Assembly (NCBI GenBank): GCA_035311445.1
Contig: DATGCX010000451.1
Span: 78,264-142,263, forward strand
Length of the DNA stretch: 64,000 nucleotides
Reading direction: 5' to 3'
Origin: JAJPKK01 sp035311445
Lineage (GTDB): Bacteria; Pseudomonadota; Alphaproteobacteria; Rhizobiales; Xanthobacteraceae
Below the pieces are notes generated by a model. The model searched no databases, was not told the origin of the DNA, and worked only from the letters and a program-made list of their open reading frames with translations. The position numbers and the translations under genes are program-made. Below are positions 35,803-43,937 of the stretch, piece by piece. Numbering within the stretch: the stretch's first letter is position 1; each line of letters opens with the position of its first letter.

Positions 35803-37773
35803 ATGTCGATTCAAATTGATTTTAGCGCCTCGGCGCGCAATCCCTCTTCCAAGCGTATCATTGGACATATCATTCTCGGCATTACAGCCGTCGCCGGCAT
35901 GGCATCAGCCTCCTCGGAGGCAATGGCGCAGACCTGCGCCGACGCTGCCAACGTTACATTTTTCAATGCTACCAATTCCAGTACTGTTACGACGGCAATA
36001 GGGCCAGTGTTCTCCGCCGGCTCATCGGCAGCGGCCGCGATCATTTCTTCGATCGAGGCCTCAAATTCCATCTTCCTCACCCAGAGCACCGCTTTCGTAA
36101 GTGCCCCGCCCAACCCGAAGCCGGATTCCCAGGGCGGAGGTATCTGGGCGCGAGGTGTCGGCGGCGAAGTTGAGTTCAAAGGCGACTCGGCGGTCAACTT
36201 TAATCTCGGGCCAATCGGTCCCACCGGATCGAGCGGCTGCGGCACGCAATTCCGCCAGAATTTCGCTGGGTTTCAGCTTGGGCAAGATATCGCCAGGCTG
36301 AACGTCATGGGGTGGAATCTCCATGTCGGTCAGACCGCCGGCTATATCGAGACCAATGGCCACACGCTCGGCGGCGCCGGTGCGGGCGCACTTCCCTTCA
36401 CCACCTCAACCCAGATTCCGTTTGTCGGCGCTTATGCGGCAGCCACCAACGGCGGCTTTTTTGTCGATGGGCTCGTGCGGTGGAATTGGTTTGAAAACAA
36501 CCTTAACAGCCCGGGCATCAACCTCAACGATCAGAAATTGGACGCACACGGCGTTTCGATCAGCGGGTCGGCAGGTTATCACTGGGATGTGCCCAACTCC
36601 CAATGGTTCATCGAACCCAGCCTCGGCGCCATCTGGTCACGTACGACGATTGATCCGCTTAACGTGACAGCCGGCACAGTTGCCGCAGGTAACATCGTCA
36701 ATGGCACGTTGCAGATCAACACAGTCGATTCCTTTGTCGGGCGTGCCGGCTTGCGGTTCGGCACCACCATGCAGTCAGGGAACCTGATCTATCAACCCTT
36801 TGCGGCCATCAGCGTTTGGCACGAGTTCGGCGACGACATCCAAGCCAACTACTCCATTTGCATGGCGTGCCTGGGGCTGACCGGGTCGGCTGGCGGATCG
36901 CTAGTGGTGCCGAACATCGGAACTTATGGCCAATATTCGCTGGGCGTGAACGGCCAGATCGCAGATACCGGCTGGCTTGGTTATGCGCGCATTGATTACC
37001 GCAACGGTGATCATCTCCAGGGTTGGACCGCAACCGGCGGCATCCGGTATCAATTCACGCCGGTCGGAGTGGCCCCGGCGCCCGGAATATACAAAGCCCC
37101 CGTCAAGGCGCCGGTTGCGGAATTCCCGCCCGTTTGGACAGGGCTTTACATCGGCGCGTTTGGCGGCGCTGATTACGGCCACGCCAAGATGGGTTTCCCG
37201 GATGCCGGCTTCTCGTCCGGGCCGCAGGTCGCCGGCGCACTTGGGGGCGGAACATTGGGCTACAATTATCAGATCGGCCCATGGGTGCTGGGCGTCGAGG
37301 GTGAGGCGGGCTGGACCAACGCGAAAGGATCGGTGGCTTGCGCCGGTCCCGTAAATGTCAATCAACCGGTTCTTTTCGCCGCGGACTGCGCGGATCGGGC
37401 CGATTTTCTCGCAATGGCAACGGCTCGTCTGGGCTACGCCTGGGGGCGTGCCCTCTATTACCTGAAGGCAGGCGGCGCCTGGACGCACGAGACCTTTACG
37501 GTGACCTGTACGCAGCCTGTCGGCACGCCGATTCCATGCGCAAACCCGGCCGGCGCGCCCATCACACAGATCTCGGCCAGCGATGATCGGGCTGGCTGGA
37601 CGATCGGCTACGGCGTCGAATTCGCCCTGACGTCCAACTGGTCGGCCAAGGGCGAATTCAACTATATTGATTTCGGCAATCGCAATCTCACGGCATCGGA
37701 CGGCACCATCATCAACGCGGGAATGCGCATCGCCGAGGGTAAGATCGGGCTCAACTATCGGTTCAGCCCTTGA
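35803..37773 (+). CDS. Outer-membrane protein with two consecutive beta-barrel domains
   Basis: This 656-residue protein starts with a signal-peptide-like segment (IILGITAVAGMASASSEAMA, about 22-41). Residues 150-425 look like an autotransporter-type barrel: alternating aromatic strands, GWNLHVGQTAGYIE near 172, YHWDVPNSQWFIEPSLGAIW near 260 and a C-terminal strand IRYQF. A Pro/Ala linker follows, then a second complete barrel at about 445-656 of the Omp25/Omp31 type (PPVWTGLYIGAFGG near 443, ending GLNYRFSP). No large passenger is present. The two barrels end in the usual aromatic terminal strand independently, so this looks like a fusion. It is flanked by palindromic repeats downstream. Confidence 0.85.
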   Translation: MSIQIDFSASARNPSSKRIIGHIILGITAVAGMASASSEAMAQTCADAANVTFFNATNSSTVTTAIGPVFSAGSSAAAAIISSIEASNSIFLTQSTAFVSAPPNPKPDSQGGGIWARGVGGEVEFKGDSAVNFNLGPIGPTGSSGCGTQFRQNFAGFQLGQDIARLNVMGWNLHVGQTAGYIETNGHTLGGAGAGALPFTTSTQIPFVGAYAAATNGGFFVDGLVRWNWFENNLNSPGINLNDQKLDAHGVSISGSAGYHWDVPNSQWFIEPSLGAIWSRTTIDPLNVTAGTVAAGNIVNGTLQINTVDSFVGRAGLRFGTTMQSGNLIYQPFAAISVWHEFGDDIQANYSICMACLGLTGSAGGSLVVPNIGTYGQYSLGVNGQIADTGWLGYARIDYRNGDHLQGWTATGGIRYQFTPVGVAPAPGIYKAPVKAPVAEFPPVWTGLYIGAFGGADYGHAKMGFPDAGFSSGPQVAGALGGGTLGYNYQIGPWVLGVEGEAGWTNAKGSVACAGPVNVNQPVLFAADCADRADFLAMATARLGYAWGRALYYLKAGGAWTHETFTVTCTQPVGTPIPCANPAGAPITQISASDDRAGWTIGYGVEFALTSNWSAKGEFNYIDFGNRNLTASDGTIINAGMRIAEGKIGLNYRFSP

Positions 37774-37812
37774 TGCGGGTGAGAGTCTGCTGACCCGAAC
37801 CGTTTCAAATGC

Positions 37813-37844
37813 ATGTTATCGCCCGTGCAATCGGGCGATAACAT
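37813..37844. repeat. Perfect hairpin after the outer-membrane protein gene
   Basis: ATGTTATCGCCCG at 37813-37825 is perfectly complementary to CGGGCGATAACAT at 37832-37844 with a 6-base loop. It lies 40 bp after the stop and has no U-tract. It shares its core with the family A hairpin and may serve as an mRNA end. Confidence 0.6.
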
Positions 37845-37906
37845 AATGACGCCGCCTGGATTGCGCCGCTAATGGCCTGTCTAGAAAACAAGCCAGTCAC
37901 CTCGGT

Positions 37907-37979
37907 GTCATGCCCCCGCGAAGCTTGTCCCCGCAAAGGCGAGGAGCGGGGCACCCAGTAGCCACCGCGTCATGGGGCT
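37907..37979. repeat. Palindromic repeat, family A, degenerate (copy 4)
   Basis: GTCATGCCCCCGCGAAGCTTGTCCCCGC...GGAGCGGGGCACCCAGTAGCC keeps the opening and the CCAGTA core but has lost the closing hairpin. Confidence 0.5.
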
Positions 37980-37990
37980 GTTCGCTTGCT

Positions 37991-38142
37991 CAGCCAATCT
38001 GAAGTGATCGGATTGTCACGAAAGCGGTAACAATCGATTCGTGCCGACGGAAGAATGATGTAGGGGCGACCTTTGTGGTCGCCCTGTTGCCGGATGTGAC
38101 GAATGGGGCGACCACAAGGGTCGCCCCTACAGCGGGCGATGT
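37991..38142. repeat. Palindromic repeat, family D (copy 1, full length)
   Basis: The element opens with CAGCCAATCTGAAGTGATCGG and contains GATGTAGGGGCGACCTTTGT...GGCGACCACAAGGGTCGCCCCTACAGCGGGCGATG, whose halves form a long inverted repeat. Copies lie at 41189-41275 and 43075-43201. The size of about 150 bp and the shared left end suggest a mobilised unit. Confidence 0.8.
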
Positions 38143-38240
38143 GTCACGACACCGCTTGTGCGGGCGCCCCAATGTCATGACTTGATCGATGCTCAAATCC
38201 CCATCACAGTGGCTGAAGCGATCGACTGTGGCACATCGAA

Positions 38241-38285
38241 GCCAAGTGGTTACTGGGGATCGCCCGTTTTCGCGGGCGATGAACA
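38241..38285. repeat. Half of a family A palindromic repeat (copy 5)
   Basis: GGTTACTGGGGATCGCCCGT followed by TTTCGCGGGCGATGA matches the right half of the family A copy at 8618-8697. The left half is missing. Confidence 0.6.
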
Positions 38286-38390
38286 CACCTCGTATATTGC
38301 TCCAGGCGCCTGCGCCATAACCCAAATCACCTCGTTTGAGACCTCGATTTGTTCCTTGCCCCACAACGGTTGCTGTGGTGGAAGCACGGC

Positions 38391-41183
38391 ATGACAAAAA
38401 AGCCGTCTTCGGGTTCCAGACTGGGGACAAGCCGGTTGCGGCATCAGCGGCCTGCAAAAACTCCGGTCAAAGGCGCGTCAGCGCTATCATCAGAACTAGC
38501 CTCAGCATTCAGCTATGCGATGGCGCTCCATCGGGCCGGCCAACTGTCCGAAGCTGAAGAGATGTATCGGCACGTCTTGAAAGCTCAACCCCGTCATTTC
38601 GACAGCTTGCACCTGCTCGGCGTCATTTATCACCAGCGTGGCGATCATGCGCAGGCGGCTCGCCAGATCGAAGCTGCCTTGAAAATAAATCCCAATGATG
38701 CCTTTGCGCATTGCAATCGCGCCGCCGCGCTTCAACAAATGCGGGCGTCCAGCGCTGCCGTGGCGAGCTATGATCAGGCCGTCGCGCTCAAGCCTGACTT
38801 TGCGGAGGCTTTCTACGGCCGCGGTAATGCACTTGTGGACTCGAAGCAATTCGACGCGGCTGTGGCGAGCTACGACAGGGCCATCGCACTCAAACCCGAC
38901 TACCCCGAGGCCTTCAACAACCGCGGCGTTGCGCTGCAAGCACTGAAACGATCAAACAGCGCAGCCGCGAGCTATGACCGCGCAATAGCCCTCAAGCCCG
39001 ACTATGCCGAAGCCTATAACAACCGCGGCAATGTGCTGCGAGAACTGAACCGGTTCGAGGAGGCGCTCGCAAACTACGAGCAAGCCATTAAGCTCATGCC
39101 GCAGTATGCGGCGGCCTTCAACAATCACGGCGCTACGCTTCTGGAGCTTAACCGGTTCGAGGAAGCGCTTGCGAGCTGCAATCAGGCGATTGCGCTGAGG
39201 CCTGACGATGCGGAGGGGCTTTACAATCGCGGTAATGTCTTGCGGGCGCTGGCGCGGATCGACGAGGCACTGGAAAGCTTTCAGCAGGCCATCACAGTCA
39301 AACCCCACCACACCCGAGCTTACAATAACCGTGGCCTTGCACTTCAGGAGATGAATCGGCCTGACGCTGCGCTGGCAAGCTATGACCAGGCGATCGCGCT
39401 TGACCCCGACAATGCCGACATCTTCTACAATCGCGGTAATGTGCTGCGGGAGTTGAATCGGCTCGATGAGGCCCTGGCCAGCTATGACGGGGCGATCGCG
39501 CTAAATCCCGACAACGCGAAAATCTTCAACAATCGCGGCAATACGCTTCAAGCACTCCATCGCTTCGACGAAGCGGTGGCGAGCTATGATCGGGCGCTCG
39601 CGCTCGGGCCTGATTACGTGGAAGCATTCAACAACCGAGGCGTTGCCCTGCAGGCGCTCAAGCGATTGGACGAGGCGTTGGCGAGTTACGACCGGGCACT
39701 CGCGCTTAACGCTGAATACAGTGACGGCTTGGTCAATCGCGGTACCGCGCTTCAAGAGTCGAGACGATTTCGCGAGGCCGTCGCGGCCTTTGATCGAGCG
39801 CTCACTCTCATCCCTGACCATCGGTACGCACTCTCCGGACTGGCCGATTGCGTCATGAAACTTTGTGATTGGACGCGGCAAAGCCAGTTAATAGGCGAGG
39901 TGCGTCGGCACGTGATCGAGCACAAGTCGCGTATATCTCCCTTTCTCCTGCTCGGCTGTTCAGACGATCCGTCGCTGCAACTGACATGCGCGAAAAATTA
40001 CATTGAGGATCTGGAATTCGGGTCGCTGCGACCTCTTAGCGGCGATGCGATTTGGCAGGGCGATAAGATCAGGATCGCGTATCTCGGCAGCAATTTTCGC
40101 TCACATGCGTCGGCGCACCTGGCCGAATTATTTGAGCGACATGACCGCTCCCGGTTCGAGGTGTTCGGCATATCCTTCGGTCCTGATGACGGCAGCGAGA
40201 TACGCAGGCGGCTGGCAGCGGCGTTCGATCAGTTTATCGACGCCAGCTCGATGACAGACGAAGCGGTCGCAAACCTGCTCAGCGACAGGCGGATCGAGAT
40301 CGCCGTCGACCTCAATGGCCACACGCAAGGGGCGCGCCCGGGTATCCTGGCACATCGGCCGGCCCCGATTCAGGTCAACTACAACGGATTTCCCGGCACG
40401 ATGGGAGCGGAGTTCATCGACTACATCCTTGCGGACCCCGTCGTCCTCCCGTTCGACCAGCAGCCCAACTACTCGGAACGCATCGTTCATCTGCCCGATT
40501 GTTATTGGATCCACGACAGGAAACGCGTGATTGCCGAGCGTACGCCGACGCGGTCGGAGGTCGGGTTGCCGCCAGAGGGCTTCGTTTTCTGCTGCTTCAA
40601 CAATCAATGGAAAATCACGCCACCCGTATTCGATGTCTGGATGCGGCTTCTCATGTCGGTCGAGGGCAGCGTACTATGGCTGTTTCACGACAACAGGGAT
40701 GCCGAGGTCAATTTGCGCAGTGAGGCCGCCGCGCGTGGAATTGATCCGGCCCGTCTCGTATTTGCAAGCCATTTGCCGCTGGACGAGCACTTGACGCGCC
40801 ACAGGTTGGCCGACTTGTTCCTGGATACACTACCTTACAATGCCCACACGACGACTGCCGATGCTCTGTGGTCTGGGCTCCCGGTCGTCACCTGCTGCGG
40901 CAGAACATTCGCCGGCCGCGTGGCTGCAAGCATGCTCAAAGTCACAGGGCTTCCTGAACTCGTAACTGATGAACTTGAGCAATATGAATCATTGGCTTTA
41001 CGGCTGGCAACCGATAGAGCGTTCCTTCGCGGGATTCGGGAGAGGCTTGAACAAAACCGTCTGAAATCCCCGCTGTTCGATGCAGATCGGTATAGCGGTC
41101 ACCTCGAGGCTGCTTACACGATGATGTGGCAGCTATGGCAACGTGGCAAAGGAGCGAGAAGCTTTAGTGTCACGCCGCGATGA
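38391..41183 (+). CDS. TPR protein with O-GlcNAc-transferase-like (SPINDLY/GT41) C-terminus
   Basis: This 930-residue cytosolic protein has about 13 TPR units from roughly residue 40 to 490, many with the repeated pattern NRGNVLRELNR.DEALASYDQAIAL. From about 510 to 925 it has the GT41 glycosyltransferase region: RIAYLGSNFRSHASAHL near 565, VDLNGHTQGARPGILAHRPAP near 640, the GFPGTMG loop and DLFLDTLPYNAHTTTADALW near 800. It should transfer a sugar from a nucleotide donor to Ser/Thr of partner proteins bound by the TPR superhelix. I chose the ATG at 38391; an upstream ATG adds non-family residues. The target is unknown, but outer-membrane and methyltransferase genes are neighbours. Confidence 0.9.
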   Translation: MTKKPSSGSRLGTSRLRHQRPAKTPVKGASALSSELASAFSYAMALHRAGQLSEAEEMYRHVLKAQPRHFDSLHLLGVIYHQRGDHAQAARQIEAALKINPNDAFAHCNRAAALQQMRASSAAVASYDQAVALKPDFAEAFYGRGNALVDSKQFDAAVASYDRAIALKPDYPEAFNNRGVALQALKRSNSAAASYDRAIALKPDYAEAYNNRGNVLRELNRFEEALANYEQAIKLMPQYAAAFNNHGATLLELNRFEEALASCNQAIALRPDDAEGLYNRGNVLRALARIDEALESFQQAITVKPHHTRAYNNRGLALQEMNRPDAALASYDQAIALDPDNADIFYNRGNVLRELNRLDEALASYDGAIALNPDNAKIFNNRGNTLQALHRFDEAVASYDRALALGPDYVEAFNNRGVALQALKRLDEALASYDRALALNAEYSDGLVNRGTALQESRRFREAVAAFDRALTLIPDHRYALSGLADCVMKLCDWTRQSQLIGEVRRHVIEHKSRISPFLLLGCSDDPSLQLTCAKNYIEDLEFGSLRPLSGDAIWQGDKIRIAYLGSNFRSHASAHLAELFERHDRSRFEVFGISFGPDDGSEIRRRLAAAFDQFIDASSMTDEAVANLLSDRRIEIAVDLNGHTQGARPGILAHRPAPIQVNYNGFPGTMGAEFIDYILADPVVLPFDQQPNYSERIVHLPDCYWIHDRKRVIAERTPTRSEVGLPPEGFVFCCFNNQWKITPPVFDVWMRLLMSVEGSVLWLFHDNRDAEVNLRSEAAARGIDPARLVFASHLPLDEHLTRHRLADLFLDTLPYNAHTTTADALWSGLPVVTCCGRTFAGRVAASMLKVTGLPELVTDELEQYESLALRLATDRAFLRGIRERLEQNRLKSPLFDADRYSGHLEAAYTMMWQLWQRGKGARSFSVTPR

Positions 41184-41188
41184 AAGAC

Positions 41189-41275
41189 GATGTAGGGGCG
41201 ATCTTTGTGGTCGCCCTGTTACCGGAAGCGACAAATGGGGCGACCACAAGGGCCGCCCCTACAGCGGGCGATGTA
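41189..41275. repeat. Palindromic repeat, family D (copy 2, core only)
   Basis: GATGTAGGGGCGATCTTTGT...GGCGACCACAAGGGCCGCCCCTACAGCGGGCGATGTA is the inverted-repeat core of the element at 37991-38142 without its left 60 bp. It starts just after the stop of the glycosyltransferase gene. Confidence 0.8.
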
Positions 41276-41441
41276 GGAGGACGCCGCTTGTGCGGCCCTT
41301 CAATTATGACTTGCGCCCTCGTCTCCGCCGGAGTTGGCGCATATCGGCTGTCATTTTCATGCTAATGTGACCGCGGTCGCTTGAACCTACAATCGGGTCA
41401 TTGCTACATATGGTTGAGCATCAGCAAACTGGTGGCGCACC

Positions 41442-42236
41442 ATGGATTGGCGGTTGATTGGGGCGCTTGCGGCAGCCGGCGGTTCATTTTGTTGCGTCGC
41501 CGTAGGAGCGTATTTCCTGCTGGCTGGCAGTCCGGCGCCGCAGCGAGCATCCGCTTCAGCCCCGATACTTCTGTCCGAATATCGATTTCCTGCCGAGATC
41601 ACACCGTCACTCACGAGTGTGCAGCCGGCCTCAAGTCCTTTTGCGTCTCAGAGCAACGTGGTTCCAGTCGTTGTGTCGGATGCGATTGGTGCGGGCGCGC
41701 GTGTTGGCACGTCGGGGCTCGGCCCTTCGATCAGTCCGCCAAGAGTTATCGAGGATTCCAATAAATCGCCGCGTGTCCGCTCCGAGCCGAAGCAGGAGCC
41801 GCGTGTTATCGGCAACAAGACCGCCTCGCTCACTCCGTTTGATGGTGGCACGCGATCTGAGCCGCCGTCGCGGCCAGTCATCGAGCTTAAGAAGAGCGCT
41901 ATAGTGCCGGAGATCCATACGGCTCTTCCCACCGCCCGCTATCACGGCGTATTGACGTCGGCGGAAATCGTCCGGATCAAGCACAATCTAAGGCTCACGG
42001 CGGACCAGGAGCCGGCTTGGCCGGCAGTCGAAGGCGCCTTGGCGGAAATGGGCCGGCAGCAGCTTGCACTGTTAAGGCACGGGCAGGAGCCGCGGATTTC
42101 GCAAAGCGACTGGCCGCCCGGCCGGCTCTATTCCGTTGCCGGACCGCTTCTGAGAACCCTGCGACCGGATCAGAAGGAAACGGTCCGCCGGCTGTGCCGA
42201 TCACTGGGATTCGAGGCCATCGCCTCGATGATTTAG
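41442..42236 (+). CDS. Membrane-anchored unknown protein with LTxxQ-like C-terminus
   Basis: This 264-residue protein has an N-terminal hydrophobic segment (GALAAAGGSFCCVAVGAYFLLAG, about 7-29) acting as signal or anchor, a long low-complexity Ser/Pro linker, and a conserved-looking C-terminal domain from about 165: GVLTSAEIVRIKHNLRLTADQ, then EPAWPAVEGALAEMG and a closing RPDQKETVRRLCRSLGF. The LRLTADQ...PAW pattern recalls Spy/CpxP-like LTxxQ proteins of alphaproteobacteria. The domain would be periplasmic. No neighbour defines its job. Confidence 0.6.
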   Translation: MDWRLIGALAAAGGSFCCVAVGAYFLLAGSPAPQRASASAPILLSEYRFPAEITPSLTSVQPASSPFASQSNVVPVVVSDAIGAGARVGTSGLGPSISPPRVIEDSNKSPRVRSEPKQEPRVIGNKTASLTPFDGGTRSEPPSRPVIELKKSAIVPEIHTALPTARYHGVLTSAEIVRIKHNLRLTADQEPAWPAVEGALAEMGRQQLALLRHGQEPRISQSDWPPGRLYSVAGPLLRTLRPDQKETVRRLCRSLGFEAIASMI

Positions 42237-42253
42237 GGCGGATTCAAATCCGC

Positions 42254-42502
42254 TCAGCGCCGGGGCTTGTTCGTTTTCTTTGCGGCCTTCCTGGCCTGAG
42301 CTTTTCGCGACTGCGGCTTCTTCTGCGTCGGCGCCGGAGACTTTGCCAGGGCATCCCGTACGGCGGCAAAATCGGCCTCGATCTGGTCGGTCAAGCTTAC
42401 CAACCCATAGAGCAGGTTGAACATCACCGGGTCGGCCTCGGCTGAAACATGCTTTACCGCTTCCTTGAAATTTTCGCGCGCAATGATGTAACCGCTGCCC
42501 AT
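42254..42502 (-). CDS. Small unknown protein with Lys/Arg-rich tail
   Basis: This 82-residue protein has a helical N-terminal two-thirds (NFKEAVKHVSAEADPVMFNLLYG, about 11-33, quoted in part) and a basic tail rich in KKPQSRKAQARKAAKK. The ATG at 42502 has GGAGGGA directly upstream on the minus strand, a strong ribosome site. It is convergent with the gene at 41442. The tail could bind nucleic acid or membrane; no family is recognised. Confidence 0.6.
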   Translation of the reverse strand: MGSGYIIARENFKEAVKHVSAEADPVMFNLLYGLVSLTDQIEADFAAVRDALAKSPAPTQKKPQSRKAQARKAAKKTNKPRR

Positions 42503-43010
42503 GATTCCCTCCGTTTACAACGGGTCACATACTACTCGGATACGGCGGTGGGCACCAAAATGTCTATGTTCGTCCACACCAACGCGCCTCTCCAGGTCGG
42601 CGTCATCACGGGTTCGCCGTCTCTTGTGGGCGTTCATCCGGCGTTGTCACACGTCCTGGGTAAATAAATTTTAGTTGATAACAGGGTCAATGTAAGATAA
42701 CTTGTTAATACAAAGTTTATGAGCGCAACGAGGTACTCCTTGCAGACCGGCAGCGTCGCTGTCGCCTTGGGACTCGGAATGTCCCGACAGTTCGCTGTCT
42801 TGCTGAGGCGCGACGAAATGTTGGGCTCGGTTTGAGGAGGATTGAGGGTCCAGGCTGACGGGCTCATTGAAACGCGCGGAGCGGATCTCTCGATCGAGGC
42901 CGCGTTTCCAGACGAGCACGCGGGTGCCGTCGTGTCCCGTCAGCCTGACGCTACACAAAGCCGCCGGCTTGAGGCGGGAAAAACTCCAGGCGATGCAAGA
43001 AAGTCTCCTG
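42503..43010. other. Region without a confident gene, upstream of a terminator
   Basis: About 500 bp. An AT-rich patch at 42661-42720 could hold promoters. A 38-codon plus-strand frame from the ATG at 42719 to 42835 and a 70-codon frame starting at a TTG after GAGGAGGA at 42836-42843 are possible but weak. Because a good terminator ends the region at 43042, a plus-strand small RNA or short mRNA is plausible. Confidence 0.35.
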
Positions 43011-43042
43011 GCCCCGCGCTGAACGCGCGGGGCTCCTTTTTC
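43011..43042 (+). terminator. Rho-independent terminator
   Basis: GCCCCGCGC at 43011-43019 pairs perfectly with GCGCGGGGC at 43025-43033 over a 5-base loop, followed by TCCTTTTT. The transcript it ends on the plus strand is not assigned to a clear gene. Confidence 0.75.
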
Positions 43043-43074
43043 CCGGCCAAGCGGCTCTAGCTGGCCGCTCGCTT

Positions 43075-43201
43075 CAGCCAATCTGAAGTGATCGGGCCGT
43101 TATGAAAGCGAATAATGGACTCGTGCCGGCGGAAGATGATGTAGGGGCGACCCTTGTGGTCGCCCTGTTGCCGGATGCGATGAATGAGGCGACCACAAGG
43201 C
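43075..43201. repeat. Palindromic repeat, family D (copy 3, right end truncated)
   Basis: It starts with the same CAGCCAATCTGAAGTGATCGG as the copy at 37991 and continues through GATGTAGGGGCGACCCTTGT to GGCGACCACAAGG, then breaks off into unrelated sequence. The right arm is missing. Confidence 0.8.
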
Positions 43202-43261
43202 TGGATCCCCAGCTGCCCGCGAAGCGCGGCCCGTCTCGAAAATTCCCCGCCGACGGAGCCG

Positions 43262-43588
43262 CTAAAATCCTACCCCGAGGACAAGAGCCATCCTGGGAGC
43301 GCCGATGCCGTGCCATGTGGCGACCCGCGGCCTCGCTTTCACGGCTGTGGCCGGTTCAAACCCCGCACAAGACCGTGCACGGCTCGCGTTCACCTTTGAA
43401 GAGGATCTGGCCGCGGCGATGTCCCAAGATAACCGTACGCCATCGTACCGCTCAGACGTCGGTGAAGGCGCAGAGATGTCTGCCTTAGGTTCAAGCGCAT
43501 TCGCCGCCGGCACCGTATAGGCGCCCAATGCAATCAAGCCGAACAATGTACCCGCCCTTGCCACAGCGGAAATTAGGCGCCTGTCCAT
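43262..43588 (-). CDS. Short exported protein, possible outer-membrane protein remnant
   Basis: This 108-residue frame begins at the ATG at 43588 with AAGGGG 6 bp before the cytosine-rich spacer and has a credible signal peptide (LISAVARAGTLFGLIALGAYT..ANA, about 4-32). The mature part is basic and ends in ALVLGVGF, an aromatic terminal strand like those of outer-membrane barrels. The middle does not resemble a barrel. It may be the fused ends of a deleted porin-like gene, close to the broken family D repeat. No family is assigned. Confidence 0.4.
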   Translation of the reverse strand: MDRRLISAVARAGTLFGLIALGAYTVPAANALEPKADISAPSPTSERYDGVRLSWDIAAARSSSKVNASRARSCAGFEPATAVKARPRVATWHGIGAPRMALVLGVGF

Positions 43589-43732
43589 GGCCGCACCCCT
43601 TTACGTTACGCCCACCATTTATGCCGACTCTCGGTCATTTTCACCGTTTCACCGGATGAAAGAGAAGTCAATCTTGATTGCTTTCGGTTCGGAAGTATGA
43701 GCCCAGCCGCGACCGCAATACTGGGGTGCTGG

Positions 43733-43738
43733 TATAAT
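43733..43738 (+). promoter_or_regulatory. Candidate extended -10 promoter box
   Basis: TGGTATAAT (TATAAT at 43733-43738 with an upstream TG) lies in an AT-rich stretch 200 bp before the chosen start of the propeller/peptidase gene. No good -35 box was found. It could drive the three-gene peptidase/caspase cassette. The rest of 43589-43937 holds nothing further that I can name. Confidence 0.35.
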
Positions 43739-43937
43739 ATGATAAAATGAAGGCAAATTGTGATGGGCAGGCGAAATCCGGCCCTGTTTGAGGCGGCCCG
43801 CGAAGATCGAGGCAATCACAAATGGAGCAATCGACTGCCGTTCCCGCGAGAACTGTGGTGCTAAACCGCCCGACCGGATGAACCGAAGCCACCGATCTCG
43901 CGACGAAAATAGGCATCGTGAACGCGCTGGGAAACCT

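Noticed and set aside
37813..37844. Hairpin after the outer-membrane gene considered as rho-independent terminator
   Set aside because: The stem is perfect but no U-tract follows, and the same core occurs in family A repeats; listed as a repeat instead.
42671..43081. Minus-strand open frame of 136 codons
   Set aside because: It crosses the terminator hairpin and the edge of a family D repeat, has no ribosome site and no family-like motif.
43788..43937. Upstream extension of the propeller/peptidase gene
   Set aside because: The 50 residues are very basic and precede a normal export segment; better starts with upstream GGGAAA exist at 43938.
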